A stretch of DNA of 64,000 nt, from positions 1 through 64,000 of the forward strand of contig NZ_BBJH01000010.1 in NCBI RefSeq assembly GCF_000739775.1, given 5' to 3'. Both the position numbers and the translations under genes were made by a program. Below are positions 33,897 to 42,386 of this stretch, one piece after another; positions within the stretch are counted from its first letter, which is position 1; each line of letters opens with the position of its first letter. The stretch comes from Paraburkholderia heleia NBRC 101817 (GTDB taxonomy: Bacteria > Pseudomonadota > Gammaproteobacteria > Burkholderiales > Burkholderiaceae). The notes beneath the pieces were generated by a model. It was not told the origin of the DNA. It saw only the letters and a list, made by a program, of their open reading frames with translations, and ran no database searches.

Positions 33897-33906
33897 TACC
33901 ATGGTA
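33897..33906. promoter_or_regulatory. GntR/UxuR-type operator, copy 1
   Basis: A perfect 10-bp palindrome TACCATGGTA, flanked TG on the left and GC on the right. It lies 23 bp upstream of the gntR start on the reverse strand. The identical palindrome recurs 96 bp away at 33993. Confidence 0.7.
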
Positions 33907-33992
33907 GCAAATTCGCTTTTCGGTAACTGCATAGCGTTAACCCCGATAAAACGAGATAAAACATCGGATTAAGCTTCGGCCATCCGCACTCC

Positions 33993-34002
33993 TACCATGG
34001 TA
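33993..34002. promoter_or_regulatory. GntR/UxuR-type operator, copy 2
   Basis: TACCATGGTA again, only 7 bp before the uxuB start. Binding here would block transcription or translation initiation of uxuB directly. Spacing to copy 1 (96 bp, about nine turns) would allow looping. Confidence 0.7.
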
Positions 34003-34009
34003 CACGGGT

Positions 34010-35485
34010 ATGACGATATCCCTTCTGTGTGAGCGCTCACTAACAAACGCTGCGACGACGGTACGCCAACCGGGGTACGACCGCCAACGCGTGCGCCCCG
34101 GCATCGTCCATCTCGGGCTGGGTGCGTTTCATCGCGCGCACCAGGCGCTCTATACGGAAGCGCTGCTCGAGCGCGGCGACACGCGCTGGGGCATCGTCGG
34201 CGTGAGCCTGCGCGAGCGGCGCGTGCCGCAGGCGCTGGCCGCCCAGGACCACCTCTATTCGGTGACCGAGCGCAGCGGCGAGGTGGCGGCGAGCCGCGTG
34301 GTCGGCGCGCTGCGTGGCTCGCTTTACGCACCCGAGGCGATGGACCGGGTGCTCGGCACGATTGCGGACCCCGGTGTGGCCATCGTGAGCCTGACGGTGA
34401 CCGAGAAGGGCTACAACGTCGCGCCCGCCAGCGCCGACCTGGACGCCGGCGACCCAGCCATCCGCCGCGACCTCATGACACCCGAGGCGCCGCGCACCAC
34501 GCTTGGCGTACTTGCCGCAGGCATCCGCAACCGCCCGGTGAGCGCGCCGCTCACGGTGGTCTGCTGCGACAACATGCGGGCCAACGGCGACACACTGCGC
34601 AAACTGCTGATCCAGTATGCGCAGCAGTTCGACCCGGCGCTCGCGCGCCGCATCGGCGAGACGATCGCGTTTCCCAACACGATGGTCGATCGCATCGTGC
34701 CGGCCGCCACGCCCGCGTCGCTCGACGCGGCTACCGCGCGACTCGGCCTGCGCGACGAAGCCGCGATCGTATGCGAGCCGTTCACCCAGTGGGTCATCGA
34801 AGACCGCTTCAGCGGCCCGCGCCCCGCGTGGGAAGACGCGGGCGCGCTGCTCACGCGCGATGTGCAGCCGTACGAGGCCATGAAACTGCGCCTCCTGAAC
34901 GGCTCGCATTCGGCAATTGCGTACGTGGGCCAGTTGCGCGGGCGCGAAACCGTTTCCGATGCAATGAACGATCCCGCCATGGCCGCCTTCGTACGCGCGC
35001 TGATGATCGAGGACCTGCTCGCCACCGTGACGGTGCCGCCCGGCTTCGACGTTGCTTCGTATTGCCAGGATCTTCTGGCGCGCTTTGCCAACCCAACGCT
35101 TGCGCACCGTACCAGCCAGATTGCGTCGGACGGCACGCAGAAAGTGCCGGTGCGCTGGCTACCCGCGTTGCGCGAGAGCGTGGTGCGTGGTATCGAGCGT
35201 CCCCATCTCGAACGCGCGCTCGCCGCCTGGCTCCACTACCTCGCGGCCGAACGCAGCGACGCGGGCACGTCGCTCGTCATCAGCGATCCTGGCGCCCCCG
35301 GGCTCGCCGCGAGGTTGCGCGGCGCGAGCGCGGCGCTCGACGCCGTGCAAGCCGCACTCTCGCACGCGAGCGTATTTGGCGCGACGCCCTGGCCGCAGGC
35401 GTTCGCCGAACGGCTCGCCCGGCATCTGCAATCGCTGCGCCGGCACGGCACGAACGCGCTGCTGGCCGGCCCCGCGCCGGCTTGA
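34010..35485 (+). CDS. uxuB: Fructuronate reductase / mannitol dehydrogenase family protein
   Basis: A 491-residue long-chain polyol dehydrogenase. The N-terminal Rossmann motif is GIVHLGLGAFHRAHQ; TVTEKGYN, FPNTMVDRIVP and EAMKLRLLNGSHSAIAYVG contain the conserved residues, including the catalytic Lys. The family interconverts D-fructuronate and D-mannonate, or D-mannitol and fructose. With ManD, a hexuronate-type transporter and an UxuR-like regulator next to it, the fructuronate reductase role fits best. No strong ribosome site precedes the ATG, where the operator lies instead. The transporter gene starts 42 bp downstream and is probably co-transcribed. Confidence 0.88.
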   Translation: MTISLLCERSLTNAATTVRQPGYDRQRVRPGIVHLGLGAFHRAHQALYTEALLERGDTRWGIVGVSLRERRVPQALAAQDHLYSVTERSGEVAASRVVGALRGSLYAPEAMDRVLGTIADPGVAIVSLTVTEKGYNVAPASADLDAGDPAIRRDLMTPEAPRTTLGVLAAGIRNRPVSAPLTVVCCDNMRANGDTLRKLLIQYAQQFDPALARRIGETIAFPNTMVDRIVPAATPASLDAATARLGLRDEAAIVCEPFTQWVIEDRFSGPRPAWEDAGALLTRDVQPYEAMKLRLLNGSHSAIAYVGQLRGRETVSDAMNDPAMAAFVRALMIEDLLATVTVPPGFDVASYCQDLLARFANPTLAHRTSQIASDGTQKVPVRWLPALRESVVRGIERPHLERALAAWLHYLAAERSDAGTSLVISDPGAPGLAARLRGASAALDAVQAALSHASVFGATPWPQAFAERLARHLQSLRRHGTNALLAGPAPA

Positions 35486-35527
35486 AGCCGCACGCGTGCC
35501 GATATCTTTAGAGACTGGAGACCGAAC

Positions 35528-36829
35528 ATGAAGCAACGCACGATGGGATGGGTAACCGTATTCCTGTTATTCCTCGTCTACGGCATCAACTACCTCGACC
35601 GGGTCGCGCTCTCGATCACTGCGCCGCTCGTTCAAAAGGACCTTGGCATCGATGCGGCGCAGATGGGCATTGTGTTCAGCAGTTTCTTCGTCGGCTATGC
35701 GCTTTTCAATTTCGTGGGCGGCATCGCAAGCGACCGGCTCGGGCCGAAGATCGTGTACGTCCTCGCGGTCGGCCTGTGGTCGATCTTCTGCGGGCTCACG
35801 GCCGCGGCCGTGGGCTTCGCGAGCCTGCTCGTGCTGCGCGTGCTGTTCGGCATGGCCGAAGGGCCGCTCTGCGCCGGCGCGAACAAGATGGTCAACAACT
35901 GGATGCCGCGCGACATCGCGGCGACCTCCATGGGGCTCCTGAGCGCCGGCTCGCCGCTTGGCGGCGCGATTGCCGGCCCGGTGATCGGGCTGCTCGCGAT
36001 CAGCTTCGGCTGGCGCCCGGCGTTCTGGATCATCTGCGCGATTGGCCTCGTATGGTGCGTCGCATGGATGCTGCTCACCGCCGACCGTCCTTCGGAGAGC
36101 CGCTTCGTCAGCACGCTCGACGAAGCCGAGCCCACACGGCGGGGATCGAGCGTCGCGCACACGACCCACACGGTGCCCGAGAGCGCCGCCGCTGCGCCGC
36201 TCTCGACATGGCTGCGCCAGCCGCTCGTGATCGCGACGGCCGTAGCGTTCTTCGCCTATAACTACGTGCTGTTCTTCTTTCTGAGCTGGTTCCCGAGCTA
36301 CCTCGTGCAGGCGCATCACCTCAACATTCGCGAGATGAGTCTCGCCACCGTCGTGCCGTGGCTCGTGGGCACCGTTGGCCTCGCGGCGGGCGGCGCGATC
36401 TCCGATGCGATCTTCCGCTGGACCGGCAAGCTCATGCTTTCCCGCAAGCTCGTCCTTTCCACTTGCCTCGCGGCGACGGGCGTGTGCGTGGGCGTTGCGG
36501 GCCTCGTGCATACGGCTGCCGCGGCCATCGCGCTGATGTCCATTGCGCTCTTCCTGCTCTATGTGACGGGCGCGCTCTACTGGGCAATCGTGCAGGACGT
36601 CGTGCATTCCGCCAAGGTGGGCAGCGTGAGCGGCTGCATGCACTGCGTGGGCAGCCTTTCGGGCGTGATCGGGCCGGCCGTGACGGGCTTTCTGGTGGAG
36701 CGCAGCGGTTCGTTCGCCACGGCGTTCGCGCTGGCCGGCGTGGTTGCGCTCACTGGCGCGGTGCTCTCGGCCATTTTCATTCGCGACGCCCGCAAGAGCG
36801 CGGCTCTCACGGACAAGGCGTATTCGTAA
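35528..36829 (+). CDS. MFS hexuronate-type transporter (ACS family, ExuT-like)
   Basis: A 433-residue, 12-helix major facilitator of the anion:cation symporter family. It begins KQRTMGWVTVFLLFLVYGIN followed by YLDRVALS, the hallmark helix 1 of ExuT/GudP/GarP-type carriers (YxDR). The motif GGIASDRLGPK is between helices 2 and 3, and RVLFGMAEGP in helix 4. These carriers take up hexuronates, hexarates or phthalate with protons. TGGAG is ahead of the ATG. Downstream of uxuB and in the same regulon, it probably imports glucuronate, galacturonate or mannonate. Confidence 0.9.
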   Translation: MKQRTMGWVTVFLLFLVYGINYLDRVALSITAPLVQKDLGIDAAQMGIVFSSFFVGYALFNFVGGIASDRLGPKIVYVLAVGLWSIFCGLTAAAVGFASLLVLRVLFGMAEGPLCAGANKMVNNWMPRDIAATSMGLLSAGSPLGGAIAGPVIGLLAISFGWRPAFWIICAIGLVWCVAWMLLTADRPSESRFVSTLDEAEPTRRGSSVAHTTHTVPESAAAAPLSTWLRQPLVIATAVAFFAYNYVLFFFLSWFPSYLVQAHHLNIREMSLATVVPWLVGTVGLAAGGAISDAIFRWTGKLMLSRKLVLSTCLAATGVCVGVAGLVHTAAAAIALMSIALFLLYVTGALYWAIVQDVVHSAKVGSVSGCMHCVGSLSGVIGPAVTGFLVERSGSFATAFALAGVVALTGAVLSAIFIRDARKSAALTDKAYS

Positions 36830-37136
36830 CCAGCGCGTAACCAGCGCGGGTGCGGGCGGCGACGTCATATCGGCATCGCGAGCCGGAGTGAATGCACGCA
36901 CGCGCTTCTTTCATATCGTGCAATGCGCGCCCGGTGTATGCAAATTCCGCGCTTGCGGAGGCAGGCCGGCAATTGCACATGGAAGGAGACCTTCTCTTAT
37001 CGTGAAAGACATCACGTAAGTCATTGAACAACAAGCCAATTTCGGCGCCAAAAACCCGCAGGGAAGGTGTCCTTCACTGCGATAGACTGAAACCAATGAC
37101 GCTTCTTATTCGCTTGTTATTCAATGGAGATTGATG
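36830..37136. other. Intergenic region between transporter and small conserved ORF
   Basis: About 300 bases without a recognisable gene. CGCGTAACCAG is tandemly repeated at 36833-36850. The second half is less GC-rich and probably holds the promoter of the small gene at 37137. Confidence 0.5.
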
Positions 37137-37361
37137 ATGGACGTGTATATCGAACCGTTACCGAGAGGCCAATGGGGGCCCATCGATGGCTACGCCCTGG
37201 AGTTCGCGGACGGCAGCAAATTCGCCGAGAACATCTTTCGTTCCGAGCTTCTCGCGATCAGCGAGATCGTCCTGCGGGGCTATAAGCCGCTGCTGGCCAA
37301 GGTCCGCATTACGGACAAGCACGCCAACGCGCACTGGAAACGCCCCGACACTTCGCGCTGA
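37137..37361 (+). CDS. Small hypothetical protein, conserved-looking
   Basis: A 74-residue protein, MDVYIEPLPRGQWGPIDGYA followed by LEFADGSKFAENIFRSELLA and ending in HWKRPDTSR. It has no signal peptide or membrane segment. The layout resembles small DUF2188-like or similar Burkholderia proteins, but I do not recognise the family. GGAGA lies 6 bases before ATG 37137; two earlier starts (TTG 37131, ATG 37134) are too close to it. It stands alone between the exuT-like gene and the convergent MDR gene, and a hairpin follows it. Confidence 0.7.
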   Translation: MDVYIEPLPRGQWGPIDGYALEFADGSKFAENIFRSELLAISEIVLRGYKPLLAKVRITDKHANAHWKRPDTSR

Positions 37362-37370
37362 GGCGCTCGC

Positions 37371-37397
37371 GCTCGACGGCGTGGTTTGCCGTCGAGC
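37371..37397 (+). terminator. Hairpin after the small ORF
   Basis: GCTCGACGGC and GCCGTCGAGC form a perfect 10-bp stem with a 7-base loop, 10 bp after the stop of the small gene. There is no clear T-run, so termination is uncertain. Confidence 0.4.
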
Positions 37398-37488
37398 CGT
37401 TCAGGCAACGAGCCCAACCGCTTCCGGCGGGTCGTGAGCACGGCCGGTTGTGGGTTCGACTGTGCACTCGAGTACCGAACCGCGTGAT

Positions 37489-38502
37489 TTAAAAGCCTTC
37501 GAGCACGAGTTTGCCGCGCGAGCGGTTGGTTTCCACGAACTCGTGCGCCCGGCGCAGGTTCGCCGCATTGATGGTCCCGAAGCTCTCATTGAGGGTCGTG
37601 CGCAACACGCCTTCGTCGATGAGCGAAGCCATGCGCTCGAGCAGGCGGTGCTGTTGAATCTGGTCCTTCGTCCCGAACATCGAACGTGTGTACATGAACT
37701 CCCAATGCAGGGCCACGCTCTTCGTCTTGAGCTTGCGGAAATCGAACAGCTCCGGGTCGTCGATCAGCGCGACATGCCCCTGCGGATTGATCGAAGCGAC
37801 GATCTCGTCGAAGTGACGGTCGGTCTGATTCAGGCTCGCGATATAGTCCACGCCCTCCATACCGATACGCTTGAGTTCCTGCGAAAGCGGCTTCGTATGA
37901 TCGATGACGTGATGTGCGCCCAGCTCGCTCACCCACTTCGACGTTTCGGGCCGCGACGCCGTGCCGATCACCGTGAGGCCGGTGAGCTTGCTTGCCAACT
38001 GCACGAGCACCGAACCCACGCCGCCGGCCGCGCCGATCACGAGCAGCGAGTCGCCGGACGGCACCGTGCCCTCAGCCACCCCGAGCCGGTCGAACAACAA
38101 CTCCCAGGCCGTAATGGAGGTGAGCGGTAGCGCGGCCGCCTCGGCGAAGTTCAAGCTTTGCGGCATGTGGCCCACAATGCGCTCGTCCACCACATGCAAT
38201 TCGCTGTTGGTGCCCGGGCGCAGCAGCGAGCCCGCATACCACACGCGATCGCCCGGCTTGAAGAGCGTCACGTCCCGGCCCACGGCGCGCACGACGCCGC
38301 TCGCGTCCCAGCCGAGCACTTTCGGCTCGCCGTTTTCGGGCGCCATGCGCGCGCGCACCTTCGCATCGACCGGATTCACCGACACCGCGTGCACTTCAAC
38401 GAGCAGATCGCGCGGGCCCGGCTGCGGGTCAGGGAGTTCGAGATCGATCAGCGATTCGGGGTCGCTGATGGGGAGACTGCGGTAATAACCAATCGCTTTC
38501 AT
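37489..38502 (-). CDS. Zinc-independent MDR oxidoreductase (quinone reductase / zinc-binding ADH-like, ZADH1 type)
   Basis: A 337-residue MDR protein. It starts KAIGYYRSLPISDPESLIDL and has SVNPVDAKVRARM in the GroES domain, LPLTSITAWELLFDRLG, the Rossmann GAAGGVGSVLVQLASKLTG, and RRAHEFVETNRSRGKLVLEGF at the end. This is the pattern of NADPH:quinone or enone reductases without zinc. It is downstream of a small ABM-type monooxygenase gene by 19 bp, so the two are co-transcribed, and a divergent-type LysR lies beyond. Reduction of a quinone or enal made or handled by the partner is a guess. Confidence 0.88.
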   Translation of the reverse strand: MKAIGYYRSLPISDPESLIDLELPDPQPGPRDLLVEVHAVSVNPVDAKVRARMAPENGEPKVLGWDASGVVRAVGRDVTLFKPGDRVWYAGSLLRPGTNSELHVVDERIVGHMPQSLNFAEAAALPLTSITAWELLFDRLGVAEGTVPSGDSLLVIGAAGGVGSVLVQLASKLTGLTVIGTASRPETSKWVSELGAHHVIDHTKPLSQELKRIGMEGVDYIASLNQTDRHFDEIVASINPQGHVALIDDPELFDFRKLKTKSVALHWEFMYTRSMFGTKDQIQQHRLLERMASLIDEGVLRTTLNESFGTINAANLRRAHEFVETNRSRGKLVLEGF

Positions 38503-38521
38503 CGTGAATACCTCCGGGCAG

Positions 38522-38833
38522 TCAAATTGCGGGAAACCGGCTTTGTTGAACGAGGGGCGCGAAGTGATAAAGGTCGGGGTCGGCCGAGAAGTACGGCCAT
38601 AGCGTGTGCAGGAAGGTCTGGAAATCGCCGTGCATCATGAACGCGCTCTGCGCGTCGAGCGAGTCCCATTCCACTTCCAGCACGTAGCAGCCTTCGTCTT
38701 CGCACTGCGGACCGAGGCGATGCCCGCGATAACCCGGCTTGTTCACAAGCAGCGGGCATACGCGCAGCCAGGCCGCCTCGAAATGCGAAATCTTGTCTGT
38801 TCGCAGATAAAAGCGGCCTATCGCGACGATCAT
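38522..38833 (-). CDS. Antibiotic biosynthesis monooxygenase (ABM)-type small protein
   Basis: A 103-residue dimeric alpha/beta ferredoxin-like protein of the ABM family. MIVAIGRFYLRTDKISHFEA opens the first strand and helix, EVEWDSLDAQSAFMMHGDFQ and FHTLWPYFSADPDLYHF follow the family pattern. Members include quinol monooxygenases (YgiN) and heme-degrading proteins; the heme ligand pattern is not evident, so YgiN-like quinol handling is more likely. It precedes an MDR quinone-reductase-type gene by 19 bp, which supports a small quinone-linked operon. Confidence 0.8.
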   Translation of the reverse strand: MIVAIGRFYLRTDKISHFEAAWLRVCPLLVNKPGYRGHRLGPQCEDEGCYVLEVEWDSLDAQSAFMMHGDFQTFLHTLWPYFSADPDLYHFAPLVQQSRFPAI

Positions 38834-39054
38834 TCAAGCCTCCGTGCCGTTCGTACTGATACGAATAATCGGCCAGTGCGCTCGGCGCGCATAGCGGCAA
38901 GCGGCGAATTCAGTTTCAAAACAGCTTTGAAGATCGAGAGGACGATCGGGCGGCGCAGCGATGGGAAAGGCGCATGCATGCCGGCGCCGATGGCGATCGG
39001 GCCGGTATCGGACCCGCGAGCGGACTTGCTGCGCGATCACACGTCAGGCAAGCG

Positions 39055-39954
39055 TCAGGCAAGAAACGCGGCAATGCGATCGCGCAGCCAATCGCGCAGT
39101 GCGTTGACCGTCGGCGAGAGCATCGTGCGGTGGGCACAGACGAGATGCAGCGGCGCGCCTTCGCCCTGAAACGCGTCGAGCGCGGTTTCGAGGCGGCCCG
39201 CCTTGATATCGGCGAGCACGTCCAGACGCGACTTGTACGCCAGGCCCTGCCCCGCCACGGCCCAGCGGCGCACGAGTTCGCCGTCGTCGCTGCTGCGGTC
39301 GCCTTGCACGTTCACGACGCTCGCTTCGTCGCCGCTGTAGAAGGTCCAGCGGTCGTGCAGCATGTCGCTCAGCGCGAAGCACAGACAGTTGTGGCGCGAG
39401 ACATCGGCAGGCGTCGCGGGTTTGCCGTGACGCGCGAAATAGCCGGGCGCGGCGCACAGCACGCGCCGGTTTTCGGGCGCGAGCGGCAGCGCCACGAGGG
39501 AAGAATCTTCGGGCACGCCGTAGCGAACCGCCACGGCAACCGGCGATCGGAACATATCGGTCACATGGTCACCAATATGCACCTGGAGCGACACCGCAGG
39601 ATGCTGCGCCTGAAAGTCGTCGAGCCAGGGCGCGAGCACGTTGCGCCCGAGGTCGGAGGGAATCGACAGCGACACCGTGCCGCCGATCATCTTGCGCCCA
39701 TGCGCCACGGCGTTCTGACCGGCTTCCACCTGCTCCATGACGCCGCGCGCGTATACGAGGTAGCGCTCGCCGTCCGGCGTGAGGCGCAGGCTGCGCGTGG
39801 AGCGTGCGAGCAGGCGCGTGCCGAGTTCCGTTTCGAGGCGCTTGAGGCCCACGCTCGCCACGGCGGGCGTGAGATCGAGCTGGCGCGCGGCTGCCGAGAG
39901 GCTTCCGTTGTCCGCCGCACTAATAAAGATGACGAGGTCTTCCAGTCTGATCAT
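39055..39954 (-). CDS. LysR-family transcriptional regulator
   Basis: A 299-residue LysR regulator, starting IRLEDLVIFISAADNGSLSA with helix LTPAVASVGLKRLETELGTR and wing RLLARSTRSLRLTPDGERYL. The effector domain is full length. It is transcribed in the same direction as the ABM/MDR pair that begins 220 bp downstream, and it is divergent from the DUF1989 gene at 40168. Either could be its target. An effector cannot be named. Confidence 0.9.
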   Translation of the reverse strand: MIRLEDLVIFISAADNGSLSAAARQLDLTPAVASVGLKRLETELGTRLLARSTRSLRLTPDGERYLVYARGVMEQVEAGQNAVAHGRKMIGGTVSLSIPSDLGRNVLAPWLDDFQAQHPAVSLQVHIGDHVTDMFRSPVAVAVRYGVPEDSSLVALPLAPENRRVLCAAPGYFARHGKPATPADVSRHNCLCFALSDMLHDRWTFYSGDEASVVNVQGDRSSDDGELVRRWAVAGQGLAYKSRLDVLADIKAGRLETALDAFQGEGAPLHLVCAHRTMLSPTVNALRDWLRDRIAAFLA

Positions 39955-40167
39955 GTACCGTCGCGTCTCGTTGGGCTGCGCTCGCCCCGGAAGCAGGCGC
40001 CGCAGTCATGAAGTAAGCGAACTGTACACGAAGGCGCCGCGCAAGCGCGGCAGGCCCAAACACGCAAAAGGTCCGCGACTCCCCGGCCTTCCCGCTGCTG
40101 AACAATCTTTGGCTTACCGTTGCGCGATTCCTATACTCCCCAGCAGACATCCCCCGAGGGTTCAGCC

Positions 40168-41079
40168 ATGCACCATCGGCATCGCAAACGCGTGCACATG
40201 GGGTTCATACAGGAGTACGAGGCAATGCTGAATTATCCCGCCGCCTACCAGTCGACCAAGGGCTCCGCGCTCGACGTGAACAAGCCCTTTTACCGCCGCA
40301 TCGCCGAAGAGCAGGATCAGCGCGAGCTAATCGAATCGATCGTTGTGCCGATACGCGCGGGGCAAGCCTGGAGCATAAGCGCGGGGCACGTGTTCCGCAT
40401 CGTGACGATCGAAGGCCCGCAGGTGGCCGACCTCAACCTGTGGAACCGGCACGATCCGCGCGAGCGCATGTGGGCTTCGCGCACACGCCAGCTCCAGCAG
40501 GCGCACGTGAGCACCTTCGACCGCCTGTGGTCGACGCTGCCCTTCCTGCGACCGCTCGTCACCATCACCGACGACAGCCTCGCCGGCTACGGCGTGGACG
40601 AGCATGGCGGGCGCGTTCACGACTTGCTCGGGACACGGTGCGACCCCTACGTGAACCGCATGCTGACCGGTGAGGACTTTCATTTCCACTGTCACTCGAA
40701 TCTCACGCGCGCCATCGCGCCGTACGGACTCACCGAATACGACGTGCACGACGTGCTCAATGTGTTCCAGTGCACCGGCCTGAATCTGGAGGACAAGTAC
40801 TTCATGAAGGCCTGCCCGGCAAAGAAGGGCGACTACCTCGAGTTTTTCGCCGAGATCGACCTGTTGTGCGCGCTTTCGACCTGCCCCGGCGGCGACCTCT
40901 CGCTGCCAATGTGGGGACCCGATGCGCGCGACCCGCTGGAAGTCTGCCGGCCGCTCGGCATCGAGATCTACCGGCTGGCGCCGGCGCTGCTGGAGGGCTG
41001 GTCCTCGCCGCCTGTCGCCGAATATCGCGGCCTGCATGGTATGGCATTGCAGCAACCGGACTGGAAGTGCGGCTGCTGA
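40168..41079 (+). CDS. DUF1989 / urea-carboxylase-associated-family protein
   Basis: A protein of about 303 residues with a DUF1989 domain: ESIVVPIRAGQAWSISAGHV, a Gly-rich GPQVADLNLWNRHDPRERMW, and a late HFHCHSNLTRAI plus CPAKKGDYLEFFAEID. This family is linked to urea carboxylase gene clusters and is thought to be metal-binding; the exact reaction is not established to my knowledge. No urea carboxylase or allophanate hydrolase is nearby. Starts at 40168 (GAGGG ahead) and 40225 (AGGAG ahead) are both possible; 40168 is listed. The next gene, on the other strand, converges 17 bp away. Confidence 0.82.
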   Translation: MHHRHRKRVHMGFIQEYEAMLNYPAAYQSTKGSALDVNKPFYRRIAEEQDQRELIESIVVPIRAGQAWSISAGHVFRIVTIEGPQVADLNLWNRHDPRERMWASRTRQLQQAHVSTFDRLWSTLPFLRPLVTITDDSLAGYGVDEHGGRVHDLLGTRCDPYVNRMLTGEDFHFHCHSNLTRAIAPYGLTEYDVHDVLNVFQCTGLNLEDKYFMKACPAKKGDYLEFFAEIDLLCALSTCPGGDLSLPMWGPDARDPLEVCRPLGIEIYRLAPALLEGWSSPPVAEYRGLHGMALQQPDWKCGC

Positions 41080-41096
41080 ATCGCGACGGAGATGGC

Positions 41097-41534
41097 TTAC
41101 TGCTGCTTTTCGACCTTCTTCGGCTTCGGCGGCGACTCGACCTTCGCGTACTGGAACGCGGGCGTGGCCTTCAGCGCTTCCTTGGTTGCGCCTGGCAGAT
41201 AGAGATTGCCCTGGCGCACGTCGAGCGATGCGATGGGCACGGCCACGTCGTGCGAGCCGACGCCGAGAAAACCGCCCGCCGAAACGATGGCCGCGGAAAC
41301 CGAGCCGTCCGGCGCCACGATCAGGTCGCGCACGGTGCCGATCTTCACGTTGTCGTCGTTATAAACGGGCTTGCCGAGTACGCTCTTCTTCACGCTCCAG
41401 CCTTCGAGCAGCGCCTGCGACTGCTCGACCGAAACGCTCAAGGGCTGCGCGCCCGCGATCTGGGCATTCGCGCCGGCACTGGCCAGCACGGCGCTGAATG
41501 CGGCTACGGCCAACATCGTCTTGCGGAAAAGCAT
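41097..41534 (-). CDS. Periplasmic PRC-barrel domain protein
   Basis: A 145-residue exported protein. A signal peptide (MLFRKTMLAVAAFSAVLASA, then GANA cleavage) is followed by a PRC-barrel-type domain: WSVKKSVLGKPVYNDDNVKI, IGTVRDLIVAPDGSVSAAIV and GGFLGVGSHDVAVPIASLD. The C-terminus is Lys/Pro-rich (SPPKPKKVEKQQ). PRC-barrels of this kind are envelope or stress proteins of unknown mechanism. It is convergent with the DUF1989 gene and upstream of a decayed aldolase on the other strand. Confidence 0.85.
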   Translation of the reverse strand: MLFRKTMLAVAAFSAVLASAGANAQIAGAQPLSVSVEQSQALLEGWSVKKSVLGKPVYNDDNVKIGTVRDLIVAPDGSVSAAIVSAGGFLGVGSHDVAVPIASLDVRQGNLYLPGATKEALKATPAFQYAKVESPPKPKKVEKQQ

Positions 41535-41611
41535 TTTCTTTCGCTCCTGTATTCCGGTTAGTTCGCCGCGCAGGTCCTTGCGAGTCAGTGCGAGACTGCA
41601 GGCGGAATGTC

Positions 41612-41791
41612 ATGTTAGCCGGTATGGGGCGACGATGCGCTCAAGCTGCCGAGTTGCCGGGCGTCGGGCTCGTACAGGTACTCGCGGCGAGCGGCGTGGA
41701 CGTGCTGACCTTCGACATGGAGCACGGCGCGATCGGGATGCAAAGCCTCCACGCCATGGTGGCCGCCACGCGCCCGTTCACGACGATGCCG
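41612..41791 (+). pseudogene. N-terminal remnant of HpcH/HpaI-family aldolase
   Basis: The strand reads ELPGVGLVQVLAASGVDVLT then FDMEHGAIGMQSLHAMVAAT. This is the start of a class II HpcH/HpaI-type 2-keto-acid aldolase, where GxxxVELLAxxGFDFVxIDMEH and a following AMVxA helix are conserved. The frame then leaves the family and runs antisense into the end of the Fur-like gene. About 60 codons of a gene normally about 250 long survive, so it is a relic. Confidence 0.6.
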
Positions 41792-42203
41792 CGGCGCACT
41801 GGGCGCAAAGCCCGAAAACGACGAGACTGGAATGCGTATAGCGAAAGCGCTTCGCCGCAGCGATGGCGGCGTGCTGTTCCTGCAGCGCGGGCTCGTCGAT
41901 GTCCTCCACAGTCTTGCAGCTCTCGCACACGAGGTGCGCGTGCGGCGCGCCGCGTCCAAGCTCGTACACCACACGCGTTTCGCCAACCCACGTGCTGTCG
42001 AGCAGCGACGATTCCATCAGTTGTGCAAGCGCGCGATATACGCTCGCCAGGCTGCATTGCTCGACATCTTTTGCAATGCGGCGAAAGACCTGGTCGGCCG
42101 TCAGATGCTCGTGCGGTGCATCATGAAACACCTTCAGCACGGCCACGCGGCTGGATGTAGGGCGCAGGCGCGCGCTCTTCAGTTCGGAGTAGACCGTTTT
42201 CAT
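41778..42203 (-). CDS. Fur-family metalloregulator
   Basis: A 141-residue Fur-family protein. The N-terminal winged helix (LKSARLRPTSSRVAVLKVFH and HLTADQVFRRIAKDVEQCSL) is followed by the dimerisation/metal domain with HAHLVCESCKTVEDI and a second CxxC, LCAQC, near the end: two CxxC pairs for a structural zinc. It could be a Fur, Zur or PerR-like protein; the metal cannot be told from sequence. ATG 42203 is preferred over 42218. Its 3' end overlaps the remnant of an aldolase gene on the other strand. Confidence 0.87.
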   Translation of the reverse strand: MKTVYSELKSARLRPTSSRVAVLKVFHDAPHEHLTADQVFRRIAKDVEQCSLASVYRALAQLMESSLLDSTWVGETRVVYELGRGAPHAHLVCESCKTVEDIDEPALQEQHAAIAAAKRFRYTHSSLVVFGLCAQCAAASS

Positions 42204-42386
42204 ACGCAGGGAAAACACGTCGGCAAGTCGGACAGTTTCCCCGAGAATGCTTAAGGCTTCCTTATGTCAGTATGGTGAGCCGCACGTTGCGGCCTGACTT
42301 GCGGCCCGATTTCACGCTGCGGCGCCGTCTGGATCGAAAAGTACGGGACTGGCGGACATGGAACAGAAGCACGGCCTGAGGCTCGC

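Noticed and set aside
35567..36901. 444-codon frame antisense to the ExuT-like gene
   Set aside because: His/Arg/Glu-rich shadow of a membrane protein gene with 12 helices.
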